64,000 nucleotides of DNA from Candidatus Bathyarchaeota archaeon (GCA_026394265.1 JAPKYO010000024.1:1-64000); one strand, 5' to 3'; shown: positions 24,658-33,377, numbered from the stretch's first letter. The notes: generated by a model not told the origin, from the letters alone. Made by a program: numbers and translations.

Positions 24658-25248
24658 CTATGCTTCACATATCCAAACATAGACTTCGGTCACGTAGCCG
24701 ACAAGTCGTAATTCGAGAGTATAGGTACCCGGTGCCAACATTAAGCATTCGGTTCCGGCTGAAACGCTAGTCCAAGCCCATTGTGCTTGTGGATTCATCG
24801 GTAAGTTAGTAGTGGAATAAATTCCAGAGTGAATTTTTATTAAACCCCCGGAAGTTGTTGTATCGGCTTTACTATACCAAAACAATTTACAGATGCCACC
24901 ATTAGTACTGAAAGTGTAAACCTCAACTTTCGGGTTGAGATAACCAGAATAAGTTGGATTAATTACTAATCTATCTGCCCATTTAGCAAAATCCAAGCTT
25001 GTGCCCGTTGGTCCTCTTGGGCCAGTCAACCCTTGAGGTCCAGTATATCCCATTATCCCTTGAGGACCTTGTGGACCAGTGAGACCTTGAACTCCTTGAA
25101 GTCCTTGTACCCCCTGTATTCCCTGTGGACCTCTGTAAGTCTCCTTCAGAGGCCCCGTAATTAAGACATAAGTGCCTGCAATAGCTAAAATAGTAGCAAC
25201 AATAGTAATTACAACGATTTTCACAATTTGTTCGATTTGATTACTCAA
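24658..25248 (-). CDS. Collagen-like repeat surface protein
   Basis: This 196-residue protein has an amino-terminal transmembrane helix ([20 protein letters not shown]), then about 15 Gly-X-Y triplets ([20 protein letters not shown] and onward), then a 100-residue beta-rich head. Collagen-like stalks occur in phage tail fibres and surface adhesins, where they form trimers. Together with the adjacent coiled-coil protein this may form a fibre or adhesion device. The repeats are visible in the DNA as runs of GGxCCx codons. Function is inferred from architecture only. Confidence 0.75.
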   Translation of the reverse strand: MSNQIEQIVKIVVITIVATILAIAGTYVLITGPLKETYRGPQGIQGVQGLQGVQGLTGPQGPQGIMGYTGPQGLTGPRGPTGTSLDFAKWADRLVINPTYSGYLNPKVEVYTFSTNGGICKLFWYSKADTTTSGGLIKIHSGIYSTTNLPMNPQAQWAWTSVSAGTECLMLAPGTYTLELRLVGYVTEVYVWICEA

Positions 25249-25292
25249 TTTTTATCGTCTCCAATTTTATTGAATAATATATAAGAATGTAA

Positions 25293-25994
25293 TCAAGGCA
25301 CCCAAGACTCTATTGTTATCTTCCAGCTAGGAATATTGGCTTGACTAACCTCTAAGTAATAATTTCCGGGTGCTAGATTATGATAAACTGACGACCCACT
25401 GCCATTCTGAATGAAGACATTATAAAAAGCATAATCATAACTACTTGCTCCCTGTTTGTATCCGTAATAGCTAATCATTCTCATTGAACCCTGAGCGTAA
25501 GTCCAGTTCACTCTAATATCACTAGTTGGGATGTTGAAATAATCTGTTGACAAACTAGAGGAACCAGTAAATGTCTTAATTATATTCCATTTTCCAGATT
25601 GTAAATTGCCTGTACTTTGGCCTTGAAGGGTTAAAATTCGAGTATTCAGAGTATTAACTTGTGTTTGTAAATCTGCTATTTGGTTATTTTTAGTGGTGAT
25701 AGTTGCCTGTTGAGCGGCTATTGTACTATCGCTTGTAGTTACTTGATTTTGTAGAGAGGAAATTGTTGAGTCTTTTGATGTAATTTGTCCATTCAACGTA
25801 TTTACCTCACTCGTTTTTGTATTAAGTTGGTACTGAAGCGTAGATAATTGGTTCTGAAGAGAAGTTTTCTCAAGTGTTAATGAATCAACTTGTCCTTTTA
25901 GTGTGTTTGTACCCGATGAAGAAACGGTGTACCCTGCGGCACTACCTACTAGGAGTCCGATAACACAGCCCACTAACAATATTTTAGTGTCCAT
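25293..25994 (-). CDS. Membrane-anchored coiled-coil stalk protein
   Basis: The 233-residue product starts MDTKILLVGCVIGLLVGSAA, a signal anchor or lipoprotein-like segment. A long Gln/Leu/Thr heptad coiled coil follows (about residues 35-140, SLQNQLSTLQYQLNTKTSEV and similar), and then a beta-rich head of about 80 residues. It resembles the architecture, not the sequence, of the collagen-like protein next to it: anchor, stalk, head. The two are probably co-transcribed and may form surface fibres. No family recognised. Confidence 0.65.
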   Translation of the reverse strand: MDTKILLVGCVIGLLVGSAAGYTVSSSGTNTLKGQVDSLTLEKTSLQNQLSTLQYQLNTKTSEVNTLNGQITSKDSTISSLQNQVTTSDSTIAAQQATITTKNNQIADLQTQVNTLNTRILTLQGQSTGNLQSGKWNIIKTFTGSSSLSTDYFNIPTSDIRVNWTYAQGSMRMISYYGYKQGASSYDYAFYNVFIQNGSGSSVYHNLAPGNYYLEVSQANIPSWKITIESWVP

Positions 25995-26170
25995 TTCTAC
26001 TAAATTAGATTAAGCTATTATTAGTATTTTCGTATTAATAATCAGAACTAATATTTCTGATTTTAATTCGTTAATGGGTTCATTATTATTTATTAAGTTG
26101 ATAATCTCGAATCTGAATCACACTTCACTGACTATAACGCTCCGAATAGCGCCTCTACTCGATGCTAATC

Positions 26171-26206
26171 GCGATTAAACGTAGGTGATTCCGCACCCTC
26201 TCTTCC
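26171..26206 (+). repeat. 36-bp intergenic repeat, copy 1
   Basis: The sequence beginning GCGATTAAACGTAGGTGATT matches 30349-30386 (GCGATTAAAAGCAGGTGGTT) with about six differences over 36 bases. It lies in the gap of about 275 bases between two surface genes of the element; nothing coding is seen there. Confidence 0.6.
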
Positions 26207-26270
26207 TTAAAAAAGAAACAAGAGATACCACATCTACATACTTTCTATCACAAATTATTAAATAGGTTAC

Positions 26271-28643
26271 TCAAGGACCTTGAGGAATATAACCCAACTT
26301 ACTTTGTAATCCGCTAATATCCCAAATAGTTACTTTAGTATCTGGATAATACACACCCCCAACATAGCTTAGACTAGGTGTGCTAGGTCCGGACGCATAG
26401 TACCATATATTGAAAGGCGGAGGAACTCTATCCCCATATTCGTTTAGTTTACAGGGACCACTTATCCCATTCATACTATTGCACACACTTGGAAAAGCAG
26501 CTACAACCTTAGATGCATCCGTCGAACCTACAAAGAGACTGGTCTGAAGAATTGCCCATGCTGCATCGTATATGTATGCAGAGTAAACACTGAACTGTTG
26601 TCCGGTTAATGCCTCATAACGAGCTTTCATAGAGTTGTAAGAGGCAGTACTAGGTTCTTGGGCTAGTAAGCTGAAAACTCTCATATGATTTACCTGATTG
26701 GGAGCATCGGTCATGCCCCGTGTGGAAATCGCTGTGCCGTCAGCCCCAAAAAATGGGCAATTATAAAGCGAAGGGTAATCCTCACATTGAGTGGCTATTA
26801 TTGCGAACTCGTCGAAGCTCAGGAGCAGAACACCGACTCTCTCCTTGTTACCACCGTTGGCTGCATTGGCCGCTGTAGCCATGCCGTTTGCCTGTTGGAG
26901 GTAATTGGAGAAGTCGGTTGCCTCTGCCGCGTAGCGAACTATGTCGCCGGCAATGTTGCCGCCTTTTGCCTTCCAAACGGGGACGAAGAGGTTGACGATA
27001 CCGTCACCCCAAGAATCGCCGCGTTGAATGATTATAACCCTCTTGATGCCATAGCTCCAAAGAATATCTGCAAGTGCTGGGGCAGTTGCGCTGTCTGCAG
27101 GGCACATCCTGAATAGCCTATCATTGGCAATCGCTAAAGTTGGACTAGTTGAACTGGTACTTACCAATAGCATATTATTCGAGTTAGCATATGCAAGTGA
27201 AGCTTGCGCTTGGCTCGACCAACCTCCCCCAATGACGAGTGTAACACCCATTGACTTGAAATTCTGAATCTTCTCTAAATGAGTATTAGCTTGACCATTA
27301 GCGTTCTCAATAAGGAACTGCACGTTTATGTTATATCCTAAACTTCTCACATAGTTTGTTAAATCGGGAGCAACTATTTGTTCGAGATATGGTTTAGCGG
27401 TCTCGTAAGCAGTAGTTGTTGCTGCGATGTAGCCAATTTTAATTGTCTGTCCCGGTGTGATAGTACCTGAAGTCAGTTGCTGTCTTAACTGATTGTTTTC
27501 ATTTGTCAACGCATTATTTTGCTGAAGGAGTTGTATTATTTGCTGTTTTAACAGGGTATTGTTTGTAAGTAAGATTGAATTATTGTTTTGTAGCTGACTT
27601 AAATTATTCAGAGCTTTGTCTCTTTCCTCTGTTAACTTAGAGGTACTGATTTGATACTCTAATTTACTTACCGTTTGCGAATAAGTATATCCACCAAATG
27701 CACCACCACCTAAAGAAGCGACAATTAATAGGATTATAATTAATAATGCTTTTCCGGATATTGTAACTGAGTTTTTTTCTTCCCTTTTTGATTCCTTTAC
27801 ATTTGGAATATAATCATTTTTTGGAATGTTTTGTACTGAGTTTTTTGTTGAGAGAGGTTGATTGATATTTGTTTTTTGGACTGGTTTTATTATTGGCTGA
27901 GGTGCTACCTCTACTTTTATAGGTTCAACGAATTTTGGTGTACTATATGGTTCAACTTTCGTTGCTGGAGTAATGAGCTTATTATTGTAAAAAAAGGCCA
28001 CTAAAAAGACAACTCCGCCAACAATTGAAATTAAAGCTCCATACCCGAAAGTGATTGCTGAATAAATAATACTAGCTAACTGCTGAGTGAAAGTCGTTGC
28101 TCCTTGATTAATCATCTCTTGAACTATTACAGATTTAAGTGAATCAATACCAAATATCCATAGAACACCAGATAAAATTCCAGAAATTCCCGCCCCAATT
28201 GACACCTTCGGGTAAAAAATCGAGACTAATGCAAAAATTATGGCTAATGGAAACAGTACTATTGTTAAAAACATTGCAGCTACACTAGGGACATATCTGC
28301 TAAAGTCGGGGGCAGAACCGGTACTTGACTGAGATGGCTGTGACCATGCATTTGAGGCTGAACGGTAAATATCTACGAGAGATAAATTATACTGTCCTAA
28401 AACATTCACACTTATCCAAGGTACTGGTAACGCTATCAATAGTGTCACTAACCCTATTATTGCAATAATTTTATAGGGATTAATATTAAAATTAGCGTTA
28501 TTATTGTCACTTTTTACATTTTGACTAGGTGTGTTAGCTGTAGTTGGATTTTGTTCGATTGAAGTAAGTTTGCCACAATAAGGACAATATTGAAACGAAG
28601 TGTATCCAAAATCTTTTCCACAGTGTGGACAAGTATTCGTCAT
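26271..28643 (-). CDS. Zinc ribbon, membrane and LivK-like receptor fusion protein
   Basis: This 790-residue protein has an amino-terminal zinc ribbon (CPHCGKDFGYTSFQYCPYCG, residues 5-24), four hydrophobic segments (about residues 52-220), a proline-rich linker, another membrane helix (GKALLIIILLIVASLGGGAF), a coiled coil (about residues 335-390) and a periplasmic-binding-protein domain of the LivK/amidase-receptor class (IKIGYIAATTTAYETAKPYL to the end). The receptor domain would lie outside the cell and the zinc ribbon inside, suggesting a one-piece sensor or a ligand-binding surface protein. I know of no such combination from mobile elements. The ligand is unknown. Confidence 0.8.
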   Translation of the reverse strand: MTNTCPHCGKDFGYTSFQYCPYCGKLTSIEQNPTTANTPSQNVKSDNNNANFNINPYKIIAIIGLVTLLIALPVPWISVNVLGQYNLSLVDIYRSASNAWSQPSQSSTGSAPDFSRYVPSVAAMFLTIVLFPLAIIFALVSIFYPKVSIGAGISGILSGVLWIFGIDSLKSVIVQEMINQGATTFTQQLASIIYSAITFGYGALISIVGGVVFLVAFFYNNKLITPATKVEPYSTPKFVEPIKVEVAPQPIIKPVQKTNINQPLSTKNSVQNIPKNDYIPNVKESKREEKNSVTISGKALLIIILLIVASLGGGAFGGYTYSQTVSKLEYQISTSKLTEERDKALNNLSQLQNNNSILLTNNTLLKQQIIQLLQQNNALTNENNQLRQQLTSGTITPGQTIKIGYIAATTTAYETAKPYLEQIVAPDLTNYVRSLGYNINVQFLIENANGQANTHLEKIQNFKSMGVTLVIGGGWSSQAQASLAYANSNNMLLVSTSSTSPTLAIANDRLFRMCPADSATAPALADILWSYGIKRVIIIQRGDSWGDGIVNLFVPVWKAKGGNIAGDIVRYAAEATDFSNYLQQANGMATAANAANGGNKERVGVLLLSFDEFAIIATQCEDYPSLYNCPFFGADGTAISTRGMTDAPNQVNHMRVFSLLAQEPSTASYNSMKARYEALTGQQFSVYSAYIYDAAWAILQTSLFVGSTDASKVVAAFPSVCNSMNGISGPCKLNEYGDRVPPPFNIWYYASGPSTPSLSYVGGVYYPDTKVTIWDISGLQSKLGYIPQGP

Positions 28644-28663
28644 TTATTCACCTCAACCGAACA

Positions 28664-29209
28664 TTAATTTTGACTTATCATACGGTTCCATATACCAGAC
28701 ACCACTAATCCAATTCCCGAAAGTATTACTAAATATAATCCAACTCCGACCTGAATGTAAGCATATTGAGTTGTCTGAATGCTCGTTATACTAGATGAAT
28801 CCATTATACCAGTTAAGGCCAGAAAAATCCCAAGTATTATTATTACAATATTTGTGGTATTTTTTCTCGTTCTTTTAATTCCTAAATATAAAACTCCTAG
28901 TGCTGCAATAGAAAATATTAATGTAAACATTCCATCTTTATCCAAACCATTTAGGGATATTGTGCCAAATATGGAACTCATTGTTGCCCAAGGTAGAAAA
29001 CTTCCTATTGCTCCTAAAAGCCCAGATAAAGCCCCTAAATATTCAGGAGTTTTAATTTTAATAGGAATGTTTTCTGAAGCAATTTCGTTTCTTTGATATG
29101 GCACTTCTGGTGAAGTATTTTGTGGAGCAGTAGTTGGCGTTCCACAATTTGGGCAAAAAGCAGGTACAGGGTCAGGCAATTCTTTACCACAATTCACACA
29201 ATTTACCAT
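28664..29209 (-). CDS. Zinc-ribbon protein with four membrane segments
   Basis: The 181-residue product begins MVNCVNCGKELPDPVPAFCP with a second CxxC (CPNCG) completing a zinc ribbon. It continues through a polar linker to four hydrophobic helices (about residues 58-175). It lies 20 bases upstream of the receptor-fusion gene and has the same amino-terminal plan, so the two probably work together. No named family is recognised. Confidence 0.7.
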   Translation of the reverse strand: MVNCVNCGKELPDPVPAFCPNCGTPTTAPQNTSPEVPYQRNEIASENIPIKIKTPEYLGALSGLLGAIGSFLPWATMSSIFGTISLNGLDKDGMFTLIFSIAALGVLYLGIKRTRKNTTNIVIIILGIFLALTGIMDSSSITSIQTTQYAYIQVGVGLYLVILSGIGLVVSGIWNRMISQN

Positions 29210-29352
29210 ATCTTTTACTCACAATTTTATGAATAAGTGGATAATCTATATAATTGTATAGGATAAATAATACTAACATATAGTAAGAATTCTGATTTGT
29301 AAGTTATTAAATGAAATGAAGATTCGTATGCCTGCCTATTCTAGGATTTAAG

Positions 29353-29432
29353 GGATGCAGGTTTGTCTTAATTATATATATTGTATTATTTATGTTTCAA
29401 GACCTTGAGAGTCTAATCGCAACCCTGCATCC
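29353..29432. repeat. 80-bp unit bounded by inverted repeats, copy 1
   Basis: GGATGCAGGTTTG (29353-29365) and CAACCCTGCATCC (29420-29432) are inverted repeats with one mismatch in 13, enclosing an AT-rich core (ATATATATTGTATTATT). A closely similar unit is at 30260-30340. The layout resembles a MITE or a paired regulatory/replication element. The surrounding gap of about 285 bases has no gene. Confidence 0.7.
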
Positions 29433-29495
29433 TCATCATATTCTCATCCGTTCACGTGCGCAACCCTCAATGAAATGGGAATTGCGCGCGCTTAT

Positions 29496-30017
29496 TTAGG
29501 AAACTGTATAGGTTAATTGAACAATTCCATACGCCGTTGTTGTTGACTGCTCTGCTAGTATTTTTCCATCAGATGCCTTTATTCTCAAAACTAAAATATT
29601 GGAATCTGAACCCATTTTCTGAGCATTCACAGAAACAATCCAAGGTCCAGAACTTGGTGCACTAAGAGTTCTAGTAGTTGTACCTGTGCCGGACCATGAG
29701 ACTGATGATGATACACCGTTCATAAGTGCGCCTTGCCATTGACCACCGTATTGAACCTCAACAATAACCGTCTTCGGTGTCGATATAGGGGAACCAGCAC
29801 CACCACCACCCCCTAGCATAACTAATACGATTAAAACCACAACGCCGATGACAACATTCCTTTTAGTTAAGAGTCCTTTTTTTGGAGGAGGAATAGTTAC
29901 CTGAGGCGTGCTCACAGATGGTGGAGGGCTTACTCTTACTCCACATTTCGGGCATATTTCAGCATTTTTGTCTATGGTGGCACCGCAATTAGAGCAGAAT
30001 TTTGTTTTACTTTCCAT
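29496..30017 (-). CDS. Zinc-ribbon, single-pass membrane protein with beta-rich ectodomain
   Basis: This 173-residue protein starts with a zinc ribbon (CSNCGATIDKNAEICPKCGV), followed by a proline-rich linker, one transmembrane helix (NVVIGVVVLIVLVMLGGGG) and an Ig-like beta ectodomain of about 100 residues (VIVEVQYGGQWQGALMNGVS onward). It is the third protein in this cluster with a cytosolic ribbon and external part. I do not recognise the ectodomain. The shared ribbon may tie these proteins to a common cytoplasmic partner. Confidence 0.7.
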   Translation of the reverse strand: MESKTKFCSNCGATIDKNAEICPKCGVRVSPPPSVSTPQVTIPPPKKGLLTKRNVVIGVVVLIVLVMLGGGGGAGSPISTPKTVIVEVQYGGQWQGALMNGVSSSVSWSGTGTTTRTLSAPSSGPWIVSVNAQKMGSDSNILVLRIKASDGKILAEQSTTTAYGIVQLTYTVS

Positions 30018-30152
30018 GAATCAATTAACGGCCTATTAATATAAAAAATTTAATATTAAAGATAATTTTATATAAAATAGGTAAGAAGACTCACAGGGTT
30101 GACGTCTCGAATAAGTCTCGAAATAATATTCTGTTTACAAGCCCTCGATAAC

Positions 30153-30239
30153 TCATTTTCTTATCCGTAATACCTTCCGGTCTTCATAATCCGAGACGTA
30201 CTCGAAGCCAAACTCAATCAGAATGAACTCATCGATTGT
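30153..30239 (-). pseudogene. Second copy of the 30-aa micro-ORF, lacking a start
   Basis: The minus strand reads TIDEFILIEFGFEYVSDYED then RKVLRIRK and a stop, aligned without gaps to 23532-23624. A TGA stop lies two codons upstream and no start codon is available, so this copy is a fragment. It sits in a 376-base gap that otherwise holds the two repeats at 30260 and 30349. Confidence 0.4.
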
Positions 30240-30259
30240 TGAGGCTCACGTATGAGGAT

Positions 30260-30340
30260 GCAGGGTTGCAGGGTTGTTTCAATTACATATATTGTATTAT
30301 TATTTTTCAGGACCTTTTTGGAACCTAATCGCAACCCTGC
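30260..30340. repeat. 80-bp unit bounded by inverted repeats, copy 2
   Basis: Tandem GCAGGGTTG (30260-30268 and 30268-30276) faces CAACCCTGC (30332-30340), around a core that matches the unit at 29353-29432 (CAATTACATATATTGTATTA, then CCTAATCGCAACCCTGC). It is the second member of the repeat family. Confidence 0.7.
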
Positions 30341-30348
30341 GCGCGCAT

Positions 30349-30386
30349 GCGATTAAAAGCAGGTGGTTTCGCACGCTCTACTTTTC
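30349..30386 (+). repeat. 36-bp intergenic repeat, copy 2
   Basis: This segment matches 26171-26206 with about six differences and follows directly on an inverted-repeat unit. It includes a GCGCGC-rich edge (30340-30346) typical of several gaps in this element. Confidence 0.6.
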
Positions 30387-30393
30387 TATTATG

Positions 30394-30807
30394 TCATAAT
30401 ATCGAATGAAAAACAGCACAGTTAAACAATAAGTAGACTAAAGAAATTATTACACAGCAGACAAAGACGTAAACCAACGTCTTGAATGCGATAAAATATC
30501 TGCCTATCTTCTCCCGGTTATTTGTAGGATTTTTATCAATTTCAGAATGTATCTTATCTATAATATTAATAAATTTTGTTCTATTCTCAACTTCAATATA
30601 TTCGTTCATACTAAATAGTTTATTGATAAAAGATTCCCAGTAACACACCCTCCCTAAAATGTAAGTTGTACACCCAATATAAAATATTAAAGATATAGCA
30701 AATATGTGTAGATTAGAGATATAGAGAATATTGGAATACTTATCTTGACCTAGAAACGCTTGTTCAATAGTAAAAAGCAGTACAGATAGAGCAAGCCAGT
30801 AAGTCAC
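30394..30807 (-). CDS. Element-encoded membrane protein
   Basis: The product (137 residues from GTG 30807) has about three or four hydrophobic stretches (LALSVLLFTIEQAFL, LHIFAISLIFYIGCTTYILG, VYVFVCCVIISLVYLLFNCA). The frame remains open upstream for 17 more sense codons (LDEFDRKFILEYFRPKIQEF) but no usual start is found there, so the amino end may be truncated or use a rare start. No family is recognised. It lies downstream of the helicase gene on the same strand. Confidence 0.6.
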   Translation of the reverse strand: MTYWLALSVLLFTIEQAFLGQDKYSNILYISNLHIFAISLIFYIGCTTYILGRVCYWESFINKLFSMNEYIEVENRTKFINIIDKIHSEIDKNPTNNREKIGRYFIAFKTLVYVFVCCVIISLVYLLFNCAVFHSIL

Positions 30808-31004
30808 AAACTCTTGTATCTTTGGTCTAAAATATTCAAGAATAAATTTTCTATCAAACTCATCTAAAGTTGGTTATAGGTTTTGCCTCATGTGCGCGCG
30901 CAAGTGTCACCCTTGTCACTCTTGTTATATAACTTATAGGAAAAAAATTAAGAAGAATAAAAGATATAAACAAATCATCAAACAGCTTGACCGGGCTGAC
31001 AGAC

Positions 31005-32327
31005 TCATTTTAGACGTATTCCCTTAAAACTTTGGACCCTTGAACCAGACCTACTCGGCCTCGACTCCGTAACACCATAGGATAAGACTAATTTGCAGAA
31101 GTTCTGGTAACACTCTGCAATCAATCCCCTCTCTCTACAATATTCGTTGTATGCTTCGTATAGTTCCATCTTGGGTATTTGACCGCTCGAATTAATAGTG
31201 GCACAGTCTCTAAAAAATGCAGCAACGGTATCGAGCACATCCACGAATTTTTGACGGATATTCATAGCAGAGGGTGAATCGCTGAATTTACCCTTAGTGG
31301 TTAAGCGCCTCAACCCCTCCAAGGCCCAGTTCAACATTCCTGATAGCTCCCTATCGGTTGTAAGTTTAGAGATGAGGTCAGGGTCCGAGTTCTTCCCATC
31401 AACGAATTTATTGGGAAATTCAATCATAATCCATCGCTCAAAGTAGGCATTTGTATCATCGACACTGTGGGGTAGCTTGTTTGCAGAGAAAATCATCTTT
31501 GCATGGTTTGAGAATATGAACGGGTCCTTGAACTTCCTCTCAGCCTGCATTACACTCTCGCCTGTAGCCTTCTTGAACTTACCCGTCGCCTTCACATCGT
31601 TATCAGACAGGTCATCGCATATGTTCGCCAGCTTACCCTCAAGTTCTGCTGAAGAAAATCGATTATTCATCTCTTGAAGGGCGACGCCTGAGATATTCGC
31701 CTGCCCGAGGAACTCGATTAAGAGCCTCAAGAACGTGGTTTTTCCGTTTTTCCCAGTTCCAAGAAGCATTAAGGCATTATGATAAGGATAATTTTTCAGA
31801 AGACAATAACCAACCATTTCCTGCAAAATTAGTGTATCTTGAGGCGAGACCACCTCGCTGATGAACTTCTTGATATTGGGGCAGTCAGCTTTGGGGTCAT
31901 AGGTTATGGGTAATACACTAGTGAAGAAGTAGTCAGGTGAAAAACCCAACAGCTTACCTGAGGAGACCTGAAGCAGCCCGTTCTTTAAAGCGATGATGTC
32001 CCGGGGGTCCTTGAACGAGGGTTTATCCTTGAACCCCTCGATTCTGACTAACTCACAGGCTTCCCTGATGTACCTTGGCCGTGAGCTAGCGCCCAATAGT
32101 TTATGAGCCATCTGCTCAGCAACGGTCTCCCCCTTTGATTGATATACTCCCCTTTTCGGGGCATAAACATACAAGTCACCCGTATCCCTCAGGGTGACAA
32201 ATCCTCGCAAGCTAAGAATTTCCTTAGCTAGGACGATTGGACGAAACGCATTCTCGTGGAAGTACTTCGACGCCTTGCTCTCTGTTCGTTTCAACTTTAA
32301 CCGAGGTAAAAAAAGGCCATTAAGCAT
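31005..32327 (-). CDS. SF3 helicase, D5/P4-type replication protein
   Basis: The 440-residue protein has a D5_N-like region (about residues 105-190, KNGLLQVSSGKLLGFSPDYF), Walker A LLGTGKNGKTTFLRLL (about residue 194), Walker B-like ANICDDLSD, motif C KMIFSANKLPHSVDDT, and a carboxyl winged-helix tail. These are the features of superfamily 3 helicases of viruses and plasmids. The primase domain found in larger relatives is missing. It is the likely replication initiator helicase of the element. The start ATG is divergent from the next gene across a 72-base promoter region. Confidence 0.92.
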   Translation of the reverse strand: MLNGLFLPRLKLKRTESKASKYFHENAFRPIVLAKEILSLRGFVTLRDTGDLYVYAPKRGVYQSKGETVAEQMAHKLLGASSRPRYIREACELVRIEGFKDKPSFKDPRDIIALKNGLLQVSSGKLLGFSPDYFFTSVLPITYDPKADCPNIKKFISEVVSPQDTLILQEMVGYCLLKNYPYHNALMLLGTGKNGKTTFLRLLIEFLGQANISGVALQEMNNRFSSAELEGKLANICDDLSDNDVKATGKFKKATGESVMQAERKFKDPFIFSNHAKMIFSANKLPHSVDDTNAYFERWIMIEFPNKFVDGKNSDPDLISKLTTDRELSGMLNWALEGLRRLTTKGKFSDSPSAMNIRQKFVDVLDTVAAFFRDCATINSSGQIPKMELYEAYNEYCRERGLIAECYQNFCKLVLSYGVTESRPSRSGSRVQSFKGIRLK

Positions 32328-32350
32328 TTAATTGGTAATTAAGGAAACAC

Positions 32351-32368
32351 TATGTCCGCTTAGACATA
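32351..32368. promoter_or_regulatory. Inverted repeat in the divergent helicase promoter region
   Basis: TATGTC and GACATA are 6-bp arms around CGCTTA, centred between the helicase start (32327) and the start of the 256-aa gene (32400). It could be an operator controlling both genes. Confidence 0.4.
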
Positions 32369-32399
32369 CTTAAAACGAACATAATCCCAATCCAACCCA

Positions 32400-33170
32400 A
32401 TGGATTATAATAGGCTAATTTCAAATCAGGCTGCACAACTATTCGATTTAGACCCACTATCATGGAACCTCTTGGAAAAAATTACAAAACAACCAGAAAA
32501 TATTTACTCATTAAATCGCAAAATTGAAGGAAGTTCGCGCCCCGCTATTAAGACCCGTTTTGATGGTTCAGTTAGGTTTGTCGGGCTCGAAAAAGAGACA
32601 TTCATTATCCCAATCCGACGAATCATGCATCACGATAATAAGAAAATATTTGCAAAGTACTATTACCTTGAGTTCAAGGGCTTCCTAGCCTCGTTAAAAT
32701 TCATGAGATTCAGCTCCCACCCTTTAGTAGCTTATCTTACTGAGAGTCTCAAAATGCGGGGATACGAAGAATTAAATGACTTTTTAATTGAATATGCACA
32801 GACCGAGATTGCATTATGGTTCCAAACCCATATAGACAACGGCATTTCTCTGACAAGATTGAAAGTTCCTCATCTATTCTATTACAAAACTAAGAATATT
32901 GAAACAACATTTGGGAACATTCGGAGCGCTTCGGAGCATGTGATGCCTCAACTTATTGACAATCCAGTGGTTAGGGAGGCCCTTGAACTCGGTCGCTGGG
33001 ATAAAACCTATTCTGATGACTGGTTTAGGCTAATCGGGCGAAAACATAAGTTAAAAGATAAAATTCCCGATAAATTCAGGTACAATTCAATAGTAACTGA
33101 AATTCAAGATAGGTGGTTTATCTTAATGTTACAGGAAGGGATTAAGAAGTACACTGAAGGCGTCGCTTAA
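32400..33170 (+). CDS. Unknown 256-aa element protein
   Basis: I do not recognise this protein. It has no membrane segment or signal. The amino part (LFDLDPLSWNLLEKITKQPE and then IYSLNRKIEGSSRPAIKTRF) could form a winged helix, which would suit a replication or transcription factor. The rest is basic and aromatic-rich. It is divergent from the SF3 helicase and precedes int(N), positions often taken by initiator or regulator genes in archaeal elements. Function is not assigned. Confidence 0.6.
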   Translation: MDYNRLISNQAAQLFDLDPLSWNLLEKITKQPENIYSLNRKIEGSSRPAIKTRFDGSVRFVGLEKETFIIPIRRIMHHDNKKIFAKYYYLEFKGFLASLKFMRFSSHPLVAYLTESLKMRGYEELNDFLIEYAQTEIALWFQTHIDNGISLTRLKVPHLFYYKTKNIETTFGNIRSASEHVMPQLIDNPVVREALELGRWDKTYSDDWFRLIGRKHKLKDKIPDKFRYNSIVTEIQDRWFILMLQEGIKKYTEGVA

Positions 33171-33201
33171 ATAACTCCCAAGTAGCGCGTACGCGTGGGT
33201 G

Positions 33202-33219
33202 ATGCGCATATATGCGCAT
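33202..33219. promoter_or_regulatory. 18-bp perfect palindrome over the integrase start
   Basis: ATGCGCATATATGCGCAT is fully self-complementary and includes a TATA-like CATATATG. It overlaps the first codon of the integrase amino part (ATG 33212; second ATG 33218). A further palindrome, CGCGTACGCG, lies at 33186-33195. Since the encoded amino domain looks like a ribbon-helix-helix, autorepression is plausible. Confidence 0.65.
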
Positions 33220-33377
33220 GAAAACAAGTGTAAATTTATCGATAAACGCAGAAGTGGTTGAAAAGGCCAAAGGATTAGACCTTAATCTCTCAAAGGTCTG
33301 TGAAAACGCCTTAATCCAATCAATACAGCAAATAAATGTCCCTAATCATGAAATAGGGACCAATTATAGCGATGAAG

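Noticed and set aside
24980..25120. Short tandem repeats suggesting a CRISPR or minisatellite
   Set aside because: The period is 9 bases and encodes Gly-X-Y collagen triplets; there are no unique spacers or cas genes.
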